Source: an uncultured Alistipes sp. (GTDB taxonomy: Bacteria > Bacteroidota > Bacteroidia > Bacteroidales > Rikenellaceae). From it: a DNA stretch of 34,944 bases. Below, piece after piece: positions 8,266-16,224 of the stretch. Numbering within the stretch: position 1 is the first letter of the stretch; each line of letters starts with the position of its first letter. The translations under genes and the position numbers were made by a program. The notes under the pieces were generated by a model. That model ran no database searches. It had not been told where the DNA came from and saw nothing but the letters and a program-made list of their open reading frames with translations. Location of the stretch: assembly GCA_905213895.1 (NCBI GenBank), contig CAJMKE010000020.1, positions 1 through 34,944 of the forward strand. Direction: 5' to 3'.

Positions 8266-9285
8266 TTATTTCCGCGCGTCCAGTCCGCCGTGCGCCAGCA
8301 GCCATTCGGCTATCTGTATCGCGTTGAGCGCGGCTCCCTTCTTAATCTGGTCGGCGACGCACCAGAACGCAAGTCCGTTCGGCGAGGTGATGTCGGCTCG
8401 TATGCGACCGACGTACACCGGCTCTTTGCCCGCCGTGAACAGCGGCATAGGGTACTTCTTGTTCTGCGGGTCGTCGATGACCACTATTCCTTCTTCGGCT
8501 TCGAACGCCGCCCGCGCTTCGGCTGGCGTAACGGGACGTTCGGTCTCGACCCAGATGCTCTCCGAATGCGCACGCATGACGGGGACGCGGACGCATGTCG
8601 CCGAAACCTCGATGTCGGAGTGCATGATTTTGCGCGTCTCGTTGTACATCTTCATCTCCTCTTTGGTGTAGTCGTTGTCGGTGAAGACGTCGATATGCGG
8701 AATGACGTTGTAGGCGAGTTGGTAGGCGAACTTCTCGACGTGCGGCTCCCTGCCGGCGGCGAGGTCGGCATGCTGCCGTTCGAGTTCCGCCATCGCCGAC
8801 GCTCCCGCGCCGCTCGCCGACTGGTAGGTGGATACCCTCACGCAGCGGATATGCGAGATTTTTTCTATGGCGTTGAGTGCAACCACCATCTGTATCGTCG
8901 TACAGTTCGGGTTGGCGATTATCCTGCGCGGAGCGTCGAGCGCGTCTTCGGGATTGACCTCCGGAACGACTAACGGCACGTCGGCGTCCATGCGGAAACA
9001 ACTCGAATTGTCTATCATCAACGCTCCGTGCCTGGTTATCGTTTCGGCGAACTCGCGCGACACGCTGCCGCCTGCCGAAACGAGCGCGAGGTCTACTCCG
9101 CGGAAATCGTCGTTATGCTCCAACCGCTTTATCGTCAGTTCCCGTCCGCGGAACATGCGGGTCTCGCCCGCACTGCGCTCCGAGCCGAACAGCAGAAGTT
9201 CGTCCACGGGGAAATCGTGTTCTTCGAGGATTTTCAGAAATTCCTGTCCTACCGCGCCGCTTGCGCCTACTATCGCTACTTTCAT
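8266..9285 (-). CDS. asd: Aspartate-semialdehyde dehydrogenase
   Basis: This 339-residue enzyme reduces aspartyl phosphate to aspartate semialdehyde with NADPH, the branch point to lysine/diaminopimelate, threonine and methionine. The nucleotide-binding loop GASGAVGQEF is near residues 7-16, the catalytic cysteine is Cys128 in PNCTTIQ, and the catalytic histidine is His240 in RAHSES. Length is normal (about 335-340). Its stop is 4 bp from repeat array copy 2 and its start is 4 bp from array copy 3a, so the gene is bracketed by arrays. The kinase supplying its substrate is 10 kb away at 18548-19825. Confidence 0.96.
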   Translation of the reverse strand: MKVAIVGASGAVGQEFLKILEEHDFPVDELLLFGSERSAGETRMFRGRELTIKRLEHNDDFRGVDLALVSAGGSVSREFAETITRHGALMIDNSSCFRMDADVPLVVPEVNPEDALDAPRRIIANPNCTTIQMVVALNAIEKISHIRCVRVSTYQSASGAGASAMAELERQHADLAAGREPHVEKFAYQLAYNVIPHIDVFTDNDYTKEEMKMYNETRKIMHSDIEVSATCVRVPVMRAHSESIWVETERPVTPAEARAAFEAEEGIVVIDDPQNKKYPMPLFTAGKEPVYVGRIRADITSPNGLAFWCVADQIKKGAALNAIQIAEWLLAHGGLDARK

Positions 9286-9288
9286 AAA

Positions 9289-9310
9289 TTAAGGTATTTA
9301 ATGTCCTTAA
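9289..9310. repeat. 9-bp periodic TTAA array, copy 3a (short)
   Basis: Three TTAA at 9289, 9298 and 9307, separated by GGTAT and TGTCC. The spacers are more diverged than in other copies but the 9-bp period is exact. It sits just upstream of the asd start codon and is followed one base later by the small hairpin CCCGC-ATAC-GCGGG (9312-9325). Confidence 0.7.
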
Positions 9311-9311
9311 T

Positions 9312-9386
9312 CCCGCATACGCGGGCTTTTCCTCCTTCGCGCCTCGGCAGTCCGAGTAAACTCGACTGCTCTCGGCTTGGCGTCGG
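9312..9386. other. Hairpin-rich spacer between two TTAA arrays
   Basis: The segment between arrays 3a and 3b holds CCCGC-ATAC-GCGGG followed by CTTTT (9312-9329, terminator-like on the plus strand) and a second imperfect hairpin, GCAGTCCGAG-TAAA-CTCGACTGC, near 9348-9371. No gene is seen. Together with the two arrays it forms a compact composite intergenic unit between mrcA-type PBP and asd. Confidence 0.6.
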
Positions 9387-9404
9387 TTAAAGTCTTTAAG
9401 GATA
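9387..9404. repeat. 9-bp periodic TTAA array, copy 3b (short)
   Basis: Two TTAA at 9387 and 9396 with spacer AGTCT, followed by GGATA and a T-run in place of a third core. It is 8 bp beyond the stop codon of the penicillin-binding protein (9412). Confidence 0.65.
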
Positions 9405-9411
9405 TTTTTTG

Positions 9412-11838
9412 TCAGTTGAAAAATTCGTCTTCGGCTGCCGGTTCGCCGGACTGCGTCTGTTCCGCTTCGGGGCAGTCGAAACCGCTCCACAGCGGCGGTC
9501 GGACGAACGTGTCGTTGCGGTCGATGCGGACGGACGGGTCGTTGTATACGCGGGTGAGGAAATCACCGACGATAGGCAGTGCCATGACCGAACCCTCGCC
9601 CCTGCGGCGCAGGTGTACCGACTGGTCTTCGCCGCCGACCCACGCCCCCGCCACGAGTTTCGGCGTGATGCACATGAACCATGCGTCGCGGTTGCTGTTG
9701 GACGTTCCGGTCTTGCCGGCGATGTCCATGTCCTTGAATCCGAACTGCCAAGTCATGCGCCGTCCAGTACCGTTGGCGATTACGTTTTTGAGCATCGTGA
9801 GCATCGTGTATGCGGTTTCGCGGCTGATGGCGTCCTGCGACGACGATGCGAACGTCGAAATCAGGTTGCCCTGACGGTCTTCGATGTGCGTTACGAACAG
9901 CGGCGAATTGCGGACACCCTCGTTGGCGAACGTCGCGTAGGCACCGACCATTTCGAATACGTTCGACTCGAACGTGCCGAGGCAGAGTGCGTAGACGGGG
10001 TCGATATAACTGCGGATACCCATGTTGTGCAGGAAGTCGGCTACCGCTTCCGGCTGCTTCGCCTGTTTCATTATCCATGCCGAATAGTTGTTGCGGCTGT
10101 TGGCGAGACCCCACGTGAGCGGGTGCAGCACTCCGTCGTACTCGACGTTGCCTGCCTCCTTCGGCGACCATGCCGTGCCGACCGCGGTCTCTATCGTTAC
10201 GGGCAGGTTCGGTGCGGTCGTGCAAGGCGTCATGCCGAGATGGTCGATGGCGAAGGTGTAGATGAACGGTTTGACGGTCGAGCCAATCTGGCGTTTGCCC
10301 TGCTTCGCCATGTCGTATTTGAAATACTGGAAGTCTGGTCCGCCGACGTATGCCTTGACGTGTCCCGTCTGCGGCTCGACAGCCACGAAACTCGCCCTCA
10401 TGATGCGTTTGTGGTGGAGTATAGAATCGCGCGGCGTCATCACCGTGTCGCGCTCGCCGTTGTAGGTGAAGACCTTCATAGGGCATTTGCGCTCGAAACT
10501 TGCGAAAATCTCCTTCTCGCCGACACCCGCCGATTTCATGTTGCGGAAGCGGTCGGAGTTGCGCATCGCGCGTTTGACGATGTTTTCAGCCTCCGAAGCG
10601 TCGATGCCCGTGAACAGCGTGCGGGTGTTGCGCACCTGCTCGTCCATCATCGGCTGAATCACCGTCCGCATCTGCTTCTGCAATGCCTGCTCGGCATACT
10701 CCTGCATCGAGGCGTTGATTGTGGTGTAGATGCGCAGTCCGTCGCGGTAGATGTTGTACTCCGTGCCGTCCGCCTTGCGGTTCTTGTGGCACCAGCCGTA
10801 GAGCGGATTCTCTTCGTATTCGCGGCAAGCCTGCTCGTAGTCCCAGTCGTTGAGGAACTGACGGCGTTTGGGCGGCTGGGCGTTCATCACCAGCCGCAGC
10901 ATCTCGCGGAAGTATGTCGCGCGACCGTTGTTGTGCGAGACGGGCTTGTAGTTGAGCGTAATCGGCAGCGCGGCTATCGAGTCGTACTGCTCGCGGGTGA
11001 TTGCCCCCGCCTCGGCGACGCGCTTCAAGACGAGGTTGCGGCGCGCGAGCGCGTTCTGCGGATTGCGCACCGGCGAGTACCGCGTAGGCGCATTCACCAC
11101 GCCGACCAGCATCGCAGCCTCCTGCAAGTTGAGTTCGTCGGGCGTTTTGCCGAAGAATGTCGTCGCAGCCGACTTGATGCCGAACGAGTTCGAGCCGTAC
11201 TCGACCGTATTGAGATACATCGCGAGAATCTCCTCCTTGGTGTAGTTGTATTCGAGTTTCACGGCGGTTATCCACTCCTTGAATTTCGCCACGACGAGTT
11301 TCGCCGTGCGGACGATTTTGCCGTCGTTGCGCATGTCGTCGCGCGGAAAGAGGTTTTTAGCCAACTGCTGCGTTACGGTGCTGCCGCCGCCCTGCGAATG
11401 GTGTCCCAGAGCGATTGTCTTGATTCCGACGCGCAGGAGCGACGGAAGGTCGATGCCCGAGTGGCTGTAAAAGCGAGCGTCCTCGGTCGCTATCAGTGCC
11501 GCGGCTACGGGAGGTACGGTGCGTCCCGACACGGTCAGACATTGCGTCGAATCCTGCGGGAACAAATCTTCGTACTGGACGTAGGAGCGGTTCTGGACGA
11601 AGAAACTGCCTATCACCTTGCCGTCGTCGGCGTAGATTTCGGTCGCCAGATTGCTTTTGGGGTTCTCCAACTCCTCGAACGACGGCATCCTGCCGAACGC
11701 CCCTGCGGCTGTCAGCAGCAGCATCGCGAAGAGTGCCGCGAGCGGAGTCATGGCGGCTATCCACAGCCACCTGATGATTTTCGACGACGATGTTTTGCCG
11801 CCGTTTTTCGCTTGTTTGGTATTCTGTTTTCGTTTCAT
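9412..11838 (-). CDS. mrcA: Class A penicillin-binding protein (PBP1A: glycosyltransferase plus transpeptidase)
   Basis: The 808-residue enzyme polymerises and cross-links peptidoglycan at the outer face of the inner membrane. A basic cytoplasmic tail is followed by a membrane anchor at about residues 21-47. The GT51 domain shows the catalytic motif EDARFYSHSGID (119-130, Glu119) and GGSTVTQQLAKNLF (151-164). The transpeptidase shows all three active-site motifs: STVK with Ser520, SRN at 581-583 and KTGTS at 709-713. The length and domain order are standard for PBP1A. It lies 19 bp downstream of the large secreted protein, so the two probably share a transcript that begins at the YciH promoter. 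Confidence 0.95.
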   Translation of the reverse strand: MKRKQNTKQAKNGGKTSSSKIIRWLWIAAMTPLAALFAMLLLTAAGAFGRMPSFEELENPKSNLATEIYADDGKVIGSFFVQNRSYVQYEDLFPQDSTQCLTVSGRTVPPVAAALIATEDARFYSHSGIDLPSLLRVGIKTIALGHHSQGGGSTVTQQLAKNLFPRDDMRNDGKIVRTAKLVVAKFKEWITAVKLEYNYTKEEILAMYLNTVEYGSNSFGIKSAATTFFGKTPDELNLQEAAMLVGVVNAPTRYSPVRNPQNALARRNLVLKRVAEAGAITREQYDSIAALPITLNYKPVSHNNGRATYFREMLRLVMNAQPPKRRQFLNDWDYEQACREYEENPLYGWCHKNRKADGTEYNIYRDGLRIYTTINASMQEYAEQALQKQMRTVIQPMMDEQVRNTRTLFTGIDASEAENIVKRAMRNSDRFRNMKSAGVGEKEIFASFERKCPMKVFTYNGERDTVMTPRDSILHHKRIMRASFVAVEPQTGHVKAYVGGPDFQYFKYDMAKQGKRQIGSTVKPFIYTFAIDHLGMTPCTTAPNLPVTIETAVGTAWSPKEAGNVEYDGVLHPLTWGLANSRNNYSAWIMKQAKQPEAVADFLHNMGIRSYIDPVYALCLGTFESNVFEMVGAYATFANEGVRNSPLFVTHIEDRQGNLISTFASSSQDAISRETAYTMLTMLKNVIANGTGRRMTWQFGFKDMDIAGKTGTSNSNRDAWFMCITPKLVAGAWVGGEDQSVHLRRRGEGSVMALPIVGDFLTRVYNDPSVRIDRNDTFVRPPLWSGFDCPEAEQTQSGEPAAEDEFFN

Positions 11839-11857
11839 ATTCGTACCTTGTCTTTGT

Positions 11858-14800
11858 TTAGAACGGAAGACCGAGCCCCGCCGATATGTACATTCCCTTT
11901 TTGTTCGGTTTGTATATCGAAATCGTTACCGCGGTGGTCGCCGCCGCAGGCATTCGGAACAGGTTTACGTCGAACGTTATGTCGCCTCCGTAGGCGTAGA
12001 GCGACTTGCGCCGTATCTCCGACGACACCTTGTAACTCCCGTCGCTCGGGTTCTCGGTTATCCTGAAATAGGGGCTGTCGAACGATGCGTAGTCGAAGCC
12101 CAGATTGAGACGGATGCGCTTGAAATAGAGTATCGACGGTATTCCTCCCTCGGGGTAGCAGAGCGGGAAACCGTAGTTGAGCGACAGTGCCAGATAGTTG
12201 CGGCTCTGTATCTCCGCCGACGAGAAGCCGCGCGGAATCAGCCGCGACGAGTTGAACGAGAACGATGATATGGTGTTGTCGGATTTGAAACCGCCTATCG
12301 ATGTCTGATAAGCCATGGCGAGCGTCAGCGAGTTGTGCGGGGCGAAACCCGGCAGCCAGCCTTTGGCGTAGAACGCGACGAGGTTGCTGAAATGTGCGTC
12401 GGCAGGATTGAGTGCGTAGGAGAGGTTGAGCGCACAGCCTAACGGCGAAGCGAAATCCTTGTGCGACGGCTGGACGGTGCTTTGGTAGCCGATGCCGAAT
12501 TGGAGCGTGTGCATACCCTCGCTGAATCCGATTTTCGCGAGGTTGGTGATGTTGTATCCGCTCGCCTTCCAGTTGCTCATCTTGGCTACCAGTCCGTTGG
12601 AGTAGTTCCATACCGCCGAGACGCTCAAATAGCGCGTGTGATAGCCCGACTGCAAATAGAGCGGCAGCAGAACGCTCGTCTGGATGTTGTAGTATTTGTC
12701 GAGTTTCGGGCGTTCGGGGAATACGAGTTCGTACTTGCCCGTCTCCTCGTTTTTCTGGTACGAGTAGGCGTAGTACATGCGCTGAGTGCCGCCGTAGGAC
12801 GCGCTGAATCCGATGTTCACGCCCAAGCCGTAGTAGCGCAGCGTACCCTTGTAGAACGAGCCTTCATCCTTGTTCCAGCCCCAAGTAACGAATCCTTCGG
12901 CACTCGAAAGCAGGCTCTGCGACATCAGCGTAACGCCGAGATTGAAATCGAACTGCCCCTCCTCCGTAAATTCGTAGGGGTCGTAGGACGCCGGAGCCCA
13001 GGAGTGGACGTTGAAGAGGTGGGTGAATTTCGAGAAGTGCCGCGAACGGTTATTCCGAACGGTCTCCACCGAATCTCTGCCCGCGAAACGCACCGTGTCG
13101 AGATTGATGACGTCCCATTTCCTGCGCGGCGGATTGACGAGGTTCACCGGCAGCCGCGACGGTGCGACCGCGTGCAGCGAATCGCGGATTATACGCTGTC
13201 TGGCGAGCCTGTAACCAGATTTGTCATAAGTTGACACAACCGCTTCGCTGCCGTCGGCATTCGGACTCGGCGAGAACGAGCCGTAGGTCGAGGTCGTCAG
13301 GCGGTATTCCCTGCCCTCGGCGAGGTCGTAGCAGTGCGCCTCGTCCTTGCCCGATGCGATTGAGCCGAAATAGAGTACACCGTTGCGCGCCCGCAGGTTG
13401 GCGAGCGTGATGTAGGCACCCTCGGTAACGTGCGAAATCGTGCGGTCGTCGTTCACCCGTCCGAGCCACATTCCGCTGTCGTCGGTCGCGATGAAATAGA
13501 GTTTGCGGGTGTAGTTGTCGTAGGCGAGCGAGTGTATCTCGATGTCGGACGGAATCTCGGCGCGGAAATAGCGGTTCGCGACATCGCCGCGCAGAATGGC
13601 ATAGGTGCCGTCGGGATTGTATTCGACCCATGCGAGTTCGAGCGAATCTATCGCGGTAGGGTAGAGTATGTTGCGGTATTTGCGGACGGTGCGAGGCTTG
13701 CCGCGGTCGAGGTCGGCGTAACACAGTTTGGAGTTCACCCGCTCGGCGAAGAGCGTGCTGCGGCGGTACTCCGTCCACCAGATGCGTCTGCCGTCGGTCG
13801 TCGGTCGCGTCGAGATGCGTCCCGTGTGGCAGAGCCGTTTCTCGCTGCCGCTCTCGGTGTCGGTAACGACGATTTCGGAGTAGGTGTCGAGACTCTCCTT
13901 GAACGAAACTATTTTTTTGCCCCCGTCGATGTACATCGGGTGGGAGTAGGTCGTGAAACTGCGCGACGGCGGCACGGCGATGCGCTCCGCGGAGTCATCG
14001 ACCTTGGGCAGCGAATCCCAATAGGCGTTGAGGTCGCCGAACGTCTCGCGAATCAGATTGTTGGTATTGGTGTTGTAATACTTCTTCATCGCTACCGCCG
14101 AGGTCGCGAACACGTATGGATTGCGCACGGCGTAGCGCACTATCTTGTTCCAGATGTTCTCGTCGTACTTGGTGTCGGCGTATGCCGTTATCTGGTAGCC
14201 GATGTGGTAGTGGTCGGGGATGTGTTCGCGGTACGAGCCGCAGAACCACTTGTCGGTGTTCTTGCGCTGCTTGGTGAAGTCGCCCGCTGCCCGATAGTCG
14301 ATGGTGAAACTCGGCTGCAATGCGCGTCCGAACGACGACATCGCCGTCTCCGACAGTACGGCGTCGCCCTCGATAGCCCAAAGCGGCATGAAGAGCAGAC
14401 CGATGGTCGAACTCTGCTGCCCTAACAGATAACTGAACACGCGTACCACTCCGCGGTTGATGTTGTTGTACTGCACGGCATGGCGGTACTCGTGGGCGGC
14501 GAGTTGTTTGAGCCACGGCATCGAATAACCGTCGATAGCCGGCGACGAGAGGATTTCCACTCGCTTCGGCAGCCACATCACCATTCCGTTGGAACTGAAA
14601 TTCTCGGGATGCACGACGAACGGTATGTTCATCGGTCCGTGGCGGAATCCGAAGCCTATGTCGGGCTGCACGGCTTTGGTGTAGCAGAAGAGTTTGTAGG
14701 CGAGGTTGCGCGCCGTGTCGGGATAGATGATGTCGATTTTCTTGCCCTTAATCTTGTTCCAGTGCATCGATTCGGGGTCGGCTCCCCACGAATAGAACTG

Positions 14801-14869
14801 CGCCGACACACGGAATGTCCCGAGCGTCAGCACTATCGCGAGGAGTATGTATCTTATCCCTTTCGGCAT
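11858..14869 (-). CDS. Secreted HEYRH metallopeptidase-like protein with propeller and C-terminal beta-barrel regions
   Basis: The 1003-residue product starts with a signal peptide (residues 1-24, ending VSAQ). Residues about 40-180 look like a gluzincin-type peptidase: HEYRH at 126-130 (a HExxH match) and a downstream WAIEGDA with Glu167, the pattern that supplies the third zinc ligand in that clan. Residues about 310-590 carry repeated TolB/PD40-like strands (DGGKKIVSFKESLDTYSEIV, DGRRIWWTE, DGSEAVVST). From about 620 on, alternating aromatic strands ending in AGLGLPF, with C-terminal Phe, look like an outer-membrane beta-barrel. The product is thus probably outer-membrane anchored. I do not recognise a named family and cannot state the substrate. 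It is 4 bp downstream of the preceding secreted protein gene and upstream of the PBP gene. Confidence 0.85.
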   Translation of the reverse strand: MPKGIRYILLAIVLTLGTFRVSAQFYSWGADPESMHWNKIKGKKIDIIYPDTARNLAYKLFCYTKAVQPDIGFGFRHGPMNIPFVVHPENFSSNGMVMWLPKRVEILSSPAIDGYSMPWLKQLAAHEYRHAVQYNNINRGVVRVFSYLLGQQSSTIGLLFMPLWAIEGDAVLSETAMSSFGRALQPSFTIDYRAAGDFTKQRKNTDKWFCGSYREHIPDHYHIGYQITAYADTKYDENIWNKIVRYAVRNPYVFATSAVAMKKYYNTNTNNLIRETFGDLNAYWDSLPKVDDSAERIAVPPSRSFTTYSHPMYIDGGKKIVSFKESLDTYSEIVVTDTESGSEKRLCHTGRISTRPTTDGRRIWWTEYRRSTLFAERVNSKLCYADLDRGKPRTVRKYRNILYPTAIDSLELAWVEYNPDGTYAILRGDVANRYFRAEIPSDIEIHSLAYDNYTRKLYFIATDDSGMWLGRVNDDRTISHVTEGAYITLANLRARNGVLYFGSIASGKDEAHCYDLAEGREYRLTTSTYGSFSPSPNADGSEAVVSTYDKSGYRLARQRIIRDSLHAVAPSRLPVNLVNPPRRKWDVINLDTVRFAGRDSVETVRNNRSRHFSKFTHLFNVHSWAPASYDPYEFTEEGQFDFNLGVTLMSQSLLSSAEGFVTWGWNKDEGSFYKGTLRYYGLGVNIGFSASYGGTQRMYYAYSYQKNEETGKYELVFPERPKLDKYYNIQTSVLLPLYLQSGYHTRYLSVSAVWNYSNGLVAKMSNWKASGYNITNLAKIGFSEGMHTLQFGIGYQSTVQPSHKDFASPLGCALNLSYALNPADAHFSNLVAFYAKGWLPGFAPHNSLTLAMAYQTSIGGFKSDNTISSFSFNSSRLIPRGFSSAEIQSRNYLALSLNYGFPLCYPEGGIPSILYFKRIRLNLGFDYASFDSPYFRITENPSDGSYKVSSEIRRKSLYAYGGDITFDVNLFRMPAAATTAVTISIYKPNKKGMYISAGLGLPF

Positions 14870-14873
14870 GGCG

Positions 14874-15632
14874 TTATCGTTTGTCTTCGTCGAACGACAG
14901 GTATTTCCAGCCGTTTTCGGTGAAACAGCGCACCTTGCCGACCGTCGTGTCGTAGTAGAGCGTGCCTATCGGCACTTCGACCGAGCCGAGTTGCGCGTTG
15001 GCGTACATCGTGTCGGTCGGGGCGTCGCTCATCGCGGCGAGCGTGAACGGGACGAACGACTTCGCCCAGCGGCGTCCGAAATCGACGCCCTCATTGCGGT
15101 CGTCCGAACCGAGTTTCACCCAGCCAAAGTGGCGTTTCGTGCGGTACAGACCCTTTGGCGAGTAGACCTGAATGCAGGCGATGTCGGGAGCCTGTTTGCC
15201 GATAAGCATCGTCAGACGGCATGTCTCGCTGGCGTTCCAGCCCTCGAATACGTGTCCTCCGTCCGCGAAACGGGTCTTGGGCTTCGGCGACTCGCTGTTC
15301 CAGCGTCCGCGACCTCCGCGCACCGAGAGCATCACGCTCGATTCGAGGATGCCGTCCACGGTGTTGTATATCGGCTGCTCCTCGGGGTTGAAACCGTAGT
15401 TGTAGCGCACGTCCTTCCACTTCTCCCACGACGGGTCTATCTCCTTGCGGACGGGTACGTAGCGGTCGTCCAGCGATTCGATGACTTTCGACAGCGAATC
15501 GACCCTGGCGGTCAGTGCGGCTACGGTTTGCAGGAGCGCGTCCCTTTCCGCACGGCGTGCAGAACGTCTCTGTGCCGATGCGCCGCCGAAGCAGATTGAG
15601 GCGGCGAGCGCGATGAGTACGAATCTTTTCAT
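14874..15632 (-). CDS. Secreted protein of unknown function with N-terminal coiled coil
   Basis: This is a 252-residue protein with a signal peptide of about 20 residues (MKRFVLIALAASICFGGASA), so it is exported. Residues 21-52 are charged with leucine/valine heptads (LLQTVAALTARVDSLSKVIE), consistent with a short coiled coil. The rest is a globular domain rich in Gly, Trp and Tyr with no motif I recognise; there is no lipobox. It lies 4 bp after yciH and 4 bp before the metallopeptidase-like gene, so it is co-transcribed and may act with it in the envelope. This partnership is inference from spacing alone. Confidence 0.75.
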   Translation of the reverse strand: MKRFVLIALAASICFGGASAQRRSARRAERDALLQTVAALTARVDSLSKVIESLDDRYVPVRKEIDPSWEKWKDVRYNYGFNPEEQPIYNTVDGILESSVMLSVRGGRGRWNSESPKPKTRFADGGHVFEGWNASETCRLTMLIGKQAPDIACIQVYSPKGLYRTKRHFGWVKLGSDDRNEGVDFGRRWAKSFVPFTLAAMSDAPTDTMYANAQLGSVEVPIGTLYYDTTVGKVRCFTENGWKYLSFDEDKR

Positions 15633-15636
15633 GCCG

Positions 15637-15975
15637 TCAGACTTTTTTGCAGCGGTAGCCCTCGCGAAGCAGCAAATCGGTAACGCGGTCGCGGTGGTCG
15701 CCCTGAATTATTATTTCGCCCTCCTTCACGGCTCCTCCGACGCCGCAGCCCTTTTTGAGCATGCGTCCGAGCGCAGCCAAATCGTCGTCCGTGCCGACGA
15801 ATCCGCGCACGACGGTTACGACCTTGCCCGCGCGGTGCCTGCTGTCGCGCCATACGCGCAAATCCTGTTCGCGCGGCGGCAGCGTCTGCGCCTGCGGCTC
15901 CTCGTCGGACGAGTATTCGAAGTCGGGATTCGTCGAAAATACGACGCCGAGTCTGTGTTTCCAGTCGTTCTCCAT
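15637..15975 (-). CDS. SUI1/YciH-family translation initiation factor (eIF1-like)
   Basis: This 112-residue protein has the SUI1 domain in its C-terminal half: KVVTVVRGFVGTDDDLAALG, then LKKGCGVGGAVKEGEIIIQG and DHRDRVTDLLLREGY. The GCGVGG-x-EIIIQGD block is the family signature. In bacteria this protein is proposed to bind the 30S subunit near the decoding site and affect start-codon choice. The N-terminal 45 residues are acidic and poorly conserved. The ATG at 15975 lies about 32 nt after the predicted transcription start. It heads the unit that continues into the two secreted proteins and the PBP. Confidence 0.92.
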   Translation of the reverse strand: MENDWKHRLGVVFSTNPDFEYSSDEEPQAQTLPPREQDLRVWRDSRHRAGKVVTVVRGFVGTDDDLAALGRMLKKGCGVGGAVKEGEIIIQGDHRDRVTDLLLREGYRCKKV

Positions 15976-16012
15976 AAGCGGTGTTTTTAACGTATAACGT
16001 TAAAGCGATTTG

Positions 16013-16044
16013 CAAAAATACGAATAAGCGAGAGGAATGCCAAA
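16013..16044 (-). promoter_or_regulatory. Promoter of the yciH unit
   Basis: On the minus strand TTTG (plus 16041-16044) is followed after exactly 20 nt by TATTTTTG (plus 16013-16020). The -33 box lies inside the inverted repeat at 16034-16060, so a hairpin, cruciform or bound dimer there could interfere with the polymerase. Confidence 0.8.
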
Positions 16045-16060
16045 TTTATTTGGGCATTCC
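16034..16060. repeat. Inverted repeat over the yciH -33 box
   Basis: GGAATGCC-AAA at 16034-16044 is matched by TTTGGGCATTCC at 16049-16060, giving an 11-bp stem with one bulged base around a short AT loop. It could be an operator or a structural element; no T-run follows on either strand. Confidence 0.7.
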
Positions 16061-16078
16061 CGAGCGGGAGGGGATTAG

Positions 16079-16109
16079 TTAGGGTCTTTAAAGTCCTTAA
16101 AGTCTTTAA
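16079..16109. repeat. 9-bp periodic TTAA/TTAG array, copy 4
   Basis: TTAG at 16079 and TTAA at 16088, 16097 and 16106, with spacers GGTCT, AGTCC and AGTCT. CCTTAA-AGTCT-TTAAGG forms a stem of 6 bp with a 5-nt loop, identical to one in copy 7. This copy lies between divergent genes, about 100 bp before the DUF4435 promoter. Confidence 0.88.
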
Positions 16110-16187
16110 GGCAATGTGGGGCGGAGTCCTCCGGCGGTCGTGCCGCTGCCCGAAATGTCGCCTTTTTTGTCCGGGGCGGCGGTCGGT

Positions 16188-16219
16188 TTTGGAGTTTCGG
16201 CGGTTTTGGACTATCTTTG
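16188..16219 (+). promoter_or_regulatory. Promoter of the DUF4435 gene
   Basis: TTTG at 16188-16191 is followed after exactly 20 nt by TATCTTTG at 16212-16219, a full consensus match. The expected transcription start, about 5-7 nt on, falls at the ATG at 16225, which suggests a leaderless or nearly leaderless message. Confidence 0.85.
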
Positions 16220-16224
16220 TGGAT

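Noticed and set aside
9113..9490. Minus-strand ORF of 125 residues across the PBP-asd gap
   Set aside because: It is out of frame with both genes, crosses two arrays and two hairpins, and has no homologous feel.
9409..12066. 885-residue plus-strand ORF and similar long antisense frames
   Set aside because: These are shadows of GC-rich genes on the other strand, with Arg/Val-rich low-information sequence; the PBP motifs on the minus strand settle the matter.
16114..16224. Longer N-terminus for the DUF4435 protein
   Set aside because: The extra 37 residues are Arg/Cys-rich, and the stretch contains the promoter, so it cannot be translated from that transcript.
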